Shown here piece by piece: positions 58,632 to 64,000 of a stretch of 64,000 nucleotides of DNA. A program made the position numbers and the translations under genes. Source of the stretch: JANXQG01 sp963775975 (lineage in GTDB: Bacteria > Planctomycetota > Planctomycetia > Pirellulales > Thermoguttaceae); the NCBI GenBank assembly GCA_963775975.1, contig CAVZKX010000002.1, positions 930,001 through 994,000 of the forward strand, written 5' to 3'. Within the stretch, counting starts at the first letter, position 1; every line of letters starts with the position of its first letter. The notes beneath the pieces are model-generated. The model did not search any database. It was given only the letters and a program-made list of their open reading frames with translations, and was not told the origin of the DNA.

Positions 58632-59117
58632 GTGAAGAACGTTGACCTTGACTACAAGTCGTTTCAATTTCGAATTGCCGATCTCCTTGGACTCATGGCG
58701 ATCGTGGCGGGCTTGGGAGCGACAAGCAGGGGTGCCGCTTCGCCACTGCACATCATCCCGATGCTTGCTGTCGTCTATGTCGTGAAGTTTCGGATTCTGG
58801 CTCTCAACGTTCAGCCATGGTTGGCAATGTTGCTTTATCTCCTGATGGCAGCGGCCATGTTGCCATACATTTATTGCTGCGTCCTTGTGCCTTGGCAGGA
58901 TTGCCCGCCGGAAAGTGCCATCGTAATTTGGATCGGCGCACCGATCAGTGCCTTCCTTGCGCCATCCGCCTCGTTTCTGTACGATGTACTGTCGCGCAGG
59001 CGGCCCACCCTGGAATTCTACGCGATCAGATCACTGCTTGAAACGTGCGTAATGCTTCCAATCTTGTCTTTTGCGTGGGGTATGATTGCGCTTTCGTTAG
59101 GCTGGATTTGGATCTAG
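58632..59117 (+). CDS. Small polytopic membrane protein
   Basis: A 161-residue protein with about four membrane segments (RIADLLGLMAIVAGLGATSR; PMLAVVYVVKFRILAL; WLAMLLYLLMAAAMLPYIYC; IWIGAPISAFLAPSASFLYD). Family unknown. It lies in the accessory stretch after the attC site. Confidence 0.55.
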   Translation: MKNVDLDYKSFQFRIADLLGLMAIVAGLGATSRGAASPLHIIPMLAVVYVVKFRILALNVQPWLAMLLYLLMAAAMLPYIYCCVLVPWQDCPPESAIVIWIGAPISAFLAPSASFLYDVLSRRRPTLEFYAIRSLLETCVMLPILSFAWGMIALSLGWIWI

Positions 59118-59156
59118 CTGCGACGAGTTGACGGCTACGGGGCGTACAAGAAGCGA

Positions 59157-59519
59157 TTACTGGTTTACGTCACTATATAAGACGAGAAACCGTTCGATAA
59201 TCCTCAGCACATACCCAATCTCCTCCTCCGTCAACTCCCGCCCCGCCGGGATGCGGTGCCACTTCGCCAGGCAGCCTCGGCAGCAGGTCGCGGTGGCGTG
59301 CTGAGCGATGAAAACGGGGTGGCCGCGAATGGGCGTTTGCCGGCCGTCGTTCTTCGGCTCGGCCGCGGCCAGGCGCTCGACGATGAACTTCCGCGCGTGC
59401 TCCATGACCACGGGCAAAGTCTTCTCGATCAGATAAGTTTGTTCCTTCGCGCCAAGCCGGAAACGACGGCGAAATTCGCTGCGCGACAAAGCCGAAAATA
59501 ATTCGTCGCAATCGCGCAT
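59157..59519 (-). CDS. DUF4186 protein
   Basis: A 120-residue protein matching DUF4186: start MRDCDELFSALSRSEFRRRF, PIRGHPVFIAQHATATCCRG, CLAKWHRIPAGRELTEEEIG and a closing IERFLVL. Two conserved Cys and His suggest a metal site. Widespread but of unknown function. Confidence 0.85.
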   Translation of the reverse strand: MRDCDELFSALSRSEFRRRFRLGAKEQTYLIEKTLPVVMEHARKFIVERLAAAEPKNDGRQTPIRGHPVFIAQHATATCCRGCLAKWHRIPAGRELTEEEIGYVLRIIERFLVLYSDVNQ

Positions 59520-60104
59520 TTTTCTTCAAGTTTTCGCGCGGCTTTGATTTGACTATGCGCAGAGCGTGTATATCTTTCAGTGGAGGCGCGATGCTGACAA
59601 CGGTCGATAAGTGATGCAAAACTTTTCCACGTCAATCACTTTTTCGACCGCCCCGTAAAGGTAAACGTTACAGGTAAAATCTACTGCCTGCGTGTGCTGG
59701 CAACCTGTAGCGGCAGCCGCTCTTTCAACGGTGGCCTCTTCTCTCCCTTCGGACCTTCAATACGAGGAGCGCAAACAAGATTGTAGATCCCGAGTGCCGA
59801 TTGAAAACGGCTGCTCGCCGCCATAAGACCTAATGCCCCTACACGAGGGCCGGCTGCTCCCAGGCTTACGCGCCAGCGGTGAATTGACACGCGACCGAAC
59901 GTTCGGCCGCGGCCAACGACGCGACAACATGCCTCGCCGAGCGATTCGGACCGGCCCTGAAAGCGTGACTATTCACGCAGCATGTCTTCGCGGTGTACGC
60001 AGCCGTTTTTCATTTGCGCCGTCTTTCATCGGCGCACTGTGGGGCAGGTTTCCAACCTGCCATCTCTCCGGCAGATTGGCAATCTGCCCCACGCGCGGCC
60101 GCAT
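59520..60104. other. Gene-free region with a GTGGGGCAG repeat
   Basis: Nothing coding is convincing in these 585 bases; short frames are of poor quality. It holds the sixth GTGGGGCAG repeat (60039-60093) and a stretch near 59690-59760 with the low-complexity CTTTCAACGG-like sequence. Confidence 0.55.
60039..60093. repeat. GTGGGGCAG two-stem repeat, copy 6
   Basis: GTGGGGCAGGTTTCC...GGCAATCTGCCCCACG. Outer ends pair and both halves are self-complementary. Intergenic. Confidence 0.85.
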
Positions 60105-60425
60105 CTACGGCCCAATGCTTTGCGGGTGCGTCTCCAAGAAGTCGCGCGGGCCGCGGAGCGTGTAATACGGATAGCTCACCATGGCGCCTTGACCGGCTTG
60201 CAGGTCGCCGCCGCCCGCTCCACCGCCGGCCAAGCCGCCGCCGCGCAAGCAGCAGTTCGGACCGCCGTTCTGACAATTGCCTTGCCCGCCGTAGCCGGCG
60301 CCTTGCCCCTCATAGCCGGCGCCGGGCCGCAGATGGCAGCCGCCTTGGTTGCAGCAGTCTCCGGCGCAGCCCGTAAAGGCCGCGAGGACCATGGAAACGG
60401 CCAGGGCCAAAAATGTTCGTCGCAT
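60105..60425 (-). CDS. Small Gly/Cys-rich lipoprotein
   Basis: A 106-residue protein with a lipobox (AVSMVLAAFTGCAGDC) and a Gly/Cys/Gln-rich middle (GYEGQGAGYGGQGNCQNGGP), ending in YYTLRGPRDFLETHP. Surface-exposed lipoproteins of this type with multiple Cys are typical of planctomycetes. Possible disulfide-linked envelope component. Confidence 0.75.
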   Translation of the reverse strand: MRRTFLALAVSMVLAAFTGCAGDCCNQGGCHLRPGAGYEGQGAGYGGQGNCQNGGPNCCLRGGGLAGGGAGGGDLQAGQGAMVSYPYYTLRGPRDFLETHPQSIGP

Positions 60426-60743
60426 GTGCGTGTGTTCCTTTTCAAAGCGGAGCGGGAATCTGGGTCGATCTCCCCTTGGGAAACATCGGGTGAGATAACC
60501 GCTAGAATCCAGAAAAACGACAAAACCGCTGCTTGCCGCAGATGCGGGATATCCGCGACGCGGCAGGCGGCAAAGAGTTGGTTAAATTGCGCGGAGTTTA
60601 ACGCGCCAACGGCCGACTGCACGCTAGTCGCGTCCCAGTCTCCGGGCGGATGAATTGTTCCTTGTAACCTTGTATAGTGAATAGGCCGAGGCCGTCTGGG
60701 CGGCGTATCGGGCGGCAGTACTGTTCGCTCAAGGATCTCCATC
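60426..60743. other. Intergenic region
   Basis: 318 bases between the divergent lipoprotein and ligase genes with no clear gene, repeat or strong promoter. Confidence 0.5.
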
Positions 60744-62042
60744 ATGCCCGATCTCAAAGATGGCGAAACGGCTGAAGTCAAAGGCTCCGCCCGGCAGCCA
60801 TACATTCTGAAGAACACGGGCGGCGTCTACTCCTGCACTTGTCCGGCGTGGAGGAATCAATCCATCGCGATCGAACGCCGGACTTGTAAGCATCTCCGAG
60901 CGTACCGTGGCGAACAAGCCGAACAGGAGCGGCTGGGCTCGCTCGCGCCCGCCGCGCCGAAAGCTGCCGGGGAAGGTGAAGACCACGCACCGCAATTGCT
61001 GCTGGCCAACTCGTGGGAAAACGATGAAGACCTGACCGGCTGGTGGATGTCGGAAAAGCTCGACGGCGTTCGCGCCTGGTGGGATGGCCGGCAATTCCTC
61101 TCGCGGCAGGGCAACGTCTTTCACGCACCCGATTGGTTCGTCGCCGGCCTGCCCAACGTGCCGCTGGATGGAGAACTGTGGCTCGATCGTAAGGCGTTTC
61201 AGCGCACGGTGAGCATCGTCCGCCGCCAGGACAAGAGCGATCACTGGCGAGAGATCAAGTATCTGCTCTTCGATGCCCCCGGTATTGGCGAGCCATTCGA
61301 GCAGCGGCAGAAAGCCCTGGCCGGGCTTGTCGGCCAGCACCGTCCGGAGTATGCGAAGGTACTCGATCAGATTCGCTGCGCGGGCGTAGTTGCGCTCAAG
61401 GCCGAACTCCAGCGCGTCGAAGCGCTCGGCGGCGAGGGCCTCATGCTCCGCCAGCCCAGTTCGGCTTACGAAGCGGGCCGTTCGCCAACCTTGCTGAAGG
61501 TCAAAACCTTCCACGATGCCGAAGGGGTTGTCGTCGAGCATCTGGCCGGCAAAGGCCGCCATGCCGGGCGGCTCGGCGCGGTGGTCGTCGAGCTGCCGGG
61601 CGGCTTGACGTTCTCCGTGGGAACCGGCTTTTCCGACGCCCAGCGAGAAAGGCCGCCGGCCGTCGGCAGCACGATTACGTACCGCTACCAGGAACTGACC
61701 GATCGCGGCGTGCCGCGGTTTCCATCGTTTGTGCGCGTGCGAGCGGAGGCTACGCCGGCGAAAGCGGCCGCGCCGGATTCCGCACGCCCCAGGCCGGCGG
61801 CAACAAAATCCAAACCAAAATCAGGAGAGACAGCCATGAAACGCTATTTCGAGTTTGTAGACGGTAAGTCTTCGAAGTTCTGGGAGATTGCCCAGAACGG
61901 CACGGACGTCACCGTCCGCTTCGGAAAGATCGGCACGAACGGCCAGACGCAGACGAAATCATTTGCCGACGCAGACGCCGCGACGAAACACGCGGAGAAA
62001 CTCGTCGAGGAAAAGACGGGCAAAGGCTACCAGGAGAAATAG
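60744..62042 (+). CDS. ATP-dependent DNA ligase with SWIM zinc finger and WGR domain
   Basis: A 432-residue protein with domains in order: an N-terminal SWIM-type zinc finger (YSCTCPAW, RRTCKHLRAY), a nucleotidyltransferase ligase core with motif I KLDG in SEKLDGVRAW, LDGELWLDRK, motif IV EGLMLRQ and motif V LLKVKTF, an OB fold (TYRYQELTDRGVPRFPSFVR), a basic linker, and a WGR domain (MKRYFEFVDGKSSKFWEIAQ). WGR often accompanies PARP and DNA-repair proteins; SWIM suggests DNA binding. The Lys of motif I is the expected AMP acceptor. The combination suggests a repair ligase recruited by WGR. No partner is nearby. Confidence 0.9.
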   Translation: MPDLKDGETAEVKGSARQPYILKNTGGVYSCTCPAWRNQSIAIERRTCKHLRAYRGEQAEQERLGSLAPAAPKAAGEGEDHAPQLLLANSWENDEDLTGWWMSEKLDGVRAWWDGRQFLSRQGNVFHAPDWFVAGLPNVPLDGELWLDRKAFQRTVSIVRRQDKSDHWREIKYLLFDAPGIGEPFEQRQKALAGLVGQHRPEYAKVLDQIRCAGVVALKAELQRVEALGGEGLMLRQPSSAYEAGRSPTLLKVKTFHDAEGVVVEHLAGKGRHAGRLGAVVVELPGGLTFSVGTGFSDAQRERPPAVGSTITYRYQELTDRGVPRFPSFVRVRAEATPAKAAAPDSARPRPAATKSKPKSGETAMKRYFEFVDGKSSKFWEIAQNGTDVTVRFGKIGTNGQTQTKSFADADAATKHAEKLVEEKTGKGYQEK

Positions 62043-62093
62043 TCGCCTTTCGCTCCGTGAAAGCAACGCTACTTCCGCGGAGCGAAAGGCGAC
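62042..62093. repeat. GTCGCCTTTCGCTCC palindrome, copy 2
   Basis: Arms GTCGCCTTTCGCTCC and complement around a spacer; begins at the last base of the ligase stop and covers the Nudix stop region. Copy 1 is at 38207. Confidence 0.85.
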
Positions 62094-62566
62094 ACTGAGG
62101 CAATCGACGCTCCAACAATCGCTTGCAGTTCGTCGATCAGCGCGTCCTGCCCAGCTTTGATCTTTGTCCTGGCCGTCGACAAGTCAAACCACTCGGTGCG
62201 ATCGATCTCCGGAAAGTCCTGATACGTTCCCGATTTCGGCGGCCACTCAATGGTAAACGTGTTGCACGTCGTGGCGGACGCATCGCAATCTCCCTCGAAA
62301 GCCCAGGCATGGACCGTTTTTCCGCCTTTCTGCTTGATCGGCTTCAGCGGGATGAAGTCGCCGGCCGGCTTGATGCCCGTCTCTTCCTCGAATTCCCGCT
62401 GCGCGGCGAGCAGCAGATCTTCGTCTCCGTCCGGCTCGCCCTTGGGAATGGTCCACGCGCCATCGTCCTTCTTGGCGAAATAAGGACCGCCCGGATGGGC
62501 CAGCAGGACTTGCAGGACGCCGTCCTTGACGCGATACATCAGCAGTCCGGCGCTAAGGCGGGGCAT
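62069..62566 (-). CDS. Nudix hydrolase
   Basis: About 165 residues starting at 62566 (MPRLSAGLLMYRVKDGVLQV). Nudix box GEPDGDEDLLLAAQREFEEE followed by TGI matches GX5EX7REUXEEXGU. Preceded by AWTIPKGE, typical of the NTP-hydrolysing Nudix or the NUDIX-like homologue paired with ligases. The C-terminal tail VSPFAPRK comes from the 62042 repeat. It is convergent with the DNA ligase; similar ligase-Nudix neighbours occur elsewhere. Confidence 0.92.
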   Translation of the reverse strand: MPRLSAGLLMYRVKDGVLQVLLAHPGGPYFAKKDDGAWTIPKGEPDGDEDLLLAAQREFEEETGIKPAGDFIPLKPIKQKGGKTVHAWAFEGDCDASATTCNTFTIEWPPKSGTYQDFPEIDRTEWFDLSTARTKIKAGQDALIDELQAIVGASIASVSPFAPRK

Positions 62567-62570
62567 TGGG

Positions 62571-62999
62571 TTACGACTCTGCCGTTCCAATCTGATTGCT
62601 GCTTACCTCTTGAGTAAGATAGTTCAGGACTCGCGCGGTGCCGCCGTCCAACTCATATAAAAAGTAGTAGTCAATGTCGCTACCTTCAGCGCGAAGCATC
62701 ACCTTGATTGCCGCGGCCTGCTCAGTCATCAGTTCGGTTCTTACGAATACGTCTTTGCAATAGGCGATATTGACTATCTCGCCGCGATCGAGCCATTTCT
62801 TTGCTTCCATGGAAATAGCCTCGATCGCTTGGCTCGGCGTAATGAGTTTGTCAGGCCGCTCGTCGTATTGACCCTCAAGGAATACGACCGGCTCTCCGTC
62901 GGGCCGCAATCCTCGTGCAAAAGGCGAGAACGAGCCGTTCTTTTCAAGCAAGTTCAGCGCGAGTTCTACAGTTCCCTCGATCAATTTGAGTCCGCTCAT
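62571..62999 (-). CDS. Hypothetical protein upstream of the Nudix gene
   Basis: A 142-residue protein (start 62999, MSGLKLIEGTVELALNLLEK). Segments FARGLRPDGEPVVFLEGQYD, AISMEAKKWLDRGEIVNIAY and a DIDYYFLYEL give a mixed alpha-beta protein. No family is recognised. It is 4 bases upstream of the Nudix start, so the pair is probably an operon. Confidence 0.65.
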   Translation of the reverse strand: MSGLKLIEGTVELALNLLEKNGSFSPFARGLRPDGEPVVFLEGQYDERPDKLITPSQAIEAISMEAKKWLDRGEIVNIAYCKDVFVRTELMTEQAAAIKVMLRAEGSDIDYYFLYELDGGTARVLNYLTQEVSSNQIGTAES

Positions 63000-63149
63000 C
63001 GAACGCACCAAGTCTTTTGAGAGTAATTGTCGTCAAGCTATCGGCTATTGTATCGCGTCGCTCGTGACTTCAATATGCAGTTGACGCTATTAGTCCTAGT
63101 GACGAAGATAACTGAAGTACGATTTTCTCGCTATCGGAGGTCTCATTCC

Positions 63150-63845
63150 ATGATGGACGACTGGTACTCAACTATCGAATTGCCGCTGACCATCGAGCAG
63201 TTCCGGACCGTACCGCGAAACGCCGCCTATAAATACGAGTACTTCGGTGGCCGGGCAGTCCTGTCGCCTCGGCCCAACGGCTATTATTCCCTGCTCGATT
63301 TGGATACATTTTCGCCGCTCTTCGCCGATTTGCCGCCAAGCGAAAAGTTCGCGATTCGTCAGTTGCAAGGCGCCGACTGGAAACGCTTGCCAAGGTTATT
63401 TTCGGCGGCATTCCATCGCGTCCCACCTTTTTCCGGCTTGAACGATGACGAATGTCGGAAAGCAGCCGAGGATTGCATTGGACGCACTCGGGAAGGCGGC
63501 GATGGTCCGCATGTTCAAGAGGCCTGCTTTGTCGCCGTCGAGGATGAATCGCCAGTCGGCGCGATCCTGATTACGCTTCCCACTAAGCATTCCCTCGACG
63601 GCACCGACGGACTGCCGCACTTGACGTGGGTTTTCGTTGGCCCGTTTCATGCGCACCGCGGCGTCGGAACGGCACTTCTTCAGAGTGCGGTACAGTCATT
63701 GCTACAGCTGGGGTACGCGCGATTGGTCAGCACATTCTTGGTGGGCAACGAATCGAGCATGCTCTGGCACTGGCAAGCCGGCTTTCGACTTCCGGAGCAG
63801 CCGTGGTCGCTGAGATCGATTCCGCGGATGAATCGCGGCGATTGA
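63150..63845 (+). CDS. GNAT-family acetyltransferase
   Basis: A 231-residue protein with start 63150 (MMDDWYSTIELPLTIEQFRT) after a GGAGG. The GNAT core is in the C-terminal half: VEDESPVGAILITLPTKHS, then acetyl-CoA-binding HAHRGVGTALLQSAVQSLLQ and STFLVGNESSMLWHWQAGFR. The N-terminal region is unassigned. The substrate is unknown. Confidence 0.82.
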   Translation: MMDDWYSTIELPLTIEQFRTVPRNAAYKYEYFGGRAVLSPRPNGYYSLLDLDTFSPLFADLPPSEKFAIRQLQGADWKRLPRLFSAAFHRVPPFSGLNDDECRKAAEDCIGRTREGGDGPHVQEACFVAVEDESPVGAILITLPTKHSLDGTDGLPHLTWVFVGPFHAHRGVGTALLQSAVQSLLQLGYARLVSTFLVGNESSMLWHWQAGFRLPEQPWSLRSIPRMNRGD

Positions 63846-63856
63846 TTCCTATCCCG

Positions 63857-64000
63857 TCAGCTACTGCCCGCCGCCAACCGAATCTCCCACCCTCCGCCCA
63901 GCGCTCGATAAACCTGCACGAGCCCCAAGGCAATCGCGCCGCGGGCTTGGGCCTCGGCATCCTCCAGCAGGAGCAAGTTGGCCTGGACCTGGGCCAGACG
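63857..64000 (-). CDS. TolC/NodT-family outer membrane efflux protein (partial, 3' end)
   Basis: The last 47 codons of a gene cut by the window edge: AQVQANLLLLEDAEAQARGA, then IALGLVQVYRALGGGWE and a short tail to TGA at 63857. LVQVYRALGGGWE is the standard C-terminus of NodT-type RND outer membrane factors. Confidence 0.85.
   Translation of the reverse strand, partial: RLAQVQANLLLLEDAEAQARGAIALGLVQVYRALGGGWEIRLAAGSS

Overview
The window looks like a chromosome piece from a Planctomycetota bacterium, most likely order Pirellulales. This is inferred from family content, not from a marker-gene tree. The supporting families are DUF1080 and TAT-exported Gfo/Idh/MocA proteins, a DUF1573 protein beside a metallophosphatase-like multihaem lipoprotein, secreted HEAT-repeat proteins, a pseudopilin, GH29, an FHA-GAF-PP2C phosphatase, lpxK, and futalosine-type menaquinone genes. 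GC content is high, with somewhat AT-richer patches near 48.6-50.0 kb and 56.7-59.6 kb.

Layout. 0-7 kb (minus strand) is a flagellar cluster: a TPR membrane protein, a FlgN-like chaperone, a histidine kinase and a sigma-54 response regulator, then flgB, flgC and fliE. A sigma-54-type promoter sits just before flgB. 7-13.5 kb holds the FHA-GAF-PP2C phosphatase, an antitoxin with a toxin stump, a glycosidase-like gene, lpxK and a MoxR ATPase. 13.5-15 kb is almost gene-free and repeat-rich, with one candidate small membrane protein. 15-22.4 kb holds a pseudopilin, DUF1080, nnrD, two HEAT proteins and a Gfo/Idh/MocA protein. 22.6-26.8 kb holds mqnP, ubiX, ubiE and ubiD (late menaquinone synthesis). 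27-38 kb holds ApbE, a ClpP-like protein, DUF1573 plus tetrahaem lipoprotein, a GT2 operon, a heptose phosphatase/nucleotidyltransferase pair, and a VOC protein behind a structured leader. 38-47.3 kb holds GH29, an ECF sigma with a membrane regulator, a second Gfo/Idh/MocA gene, a monohaem protein, two transglutaminase-like paralogues and an orphan response regulator. 47.4-50 kb holds an intact IS3-family element, a hypothetical gene and an HNH gene pair. 50-56.6 kb holds an M13 peptidase, an ABC-2 permease, a GlmU-like protein, a TIGR01777 epimerase, rpsI and rplM. 56.8-60.4 kb is accessory: a DUF433/DUF5615 toxin-antitoxin pair, an integron attC-like site and small hypotheticals. 60.7-64 kb holds a SWIM-ligase-WGR protein, Nudix, GNAT and the end of a TolC/NodT-type gene.

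Two features run through the whole window. First, many dispersed palindromic repeat families occur (a GTGGGGCAG two-stem element in six copies, and about ten other types). Several lie inside genes without breaking the reading frame, adding peptide inserts or new C-termini. Second, at least twelve genes change reading frame once or twice, including lpxK, three flagellar-cluster genes and nnrD. Protein similarity continues straight across each break and both shift directions occur, so unpolished assembly error is more likely than decay, although this cannot be proved from sequence alone. Heptamer tandem arrays resembling cyanobacterial STRRs fill several gene boundaries, notably between fliE, flgC and flgB.
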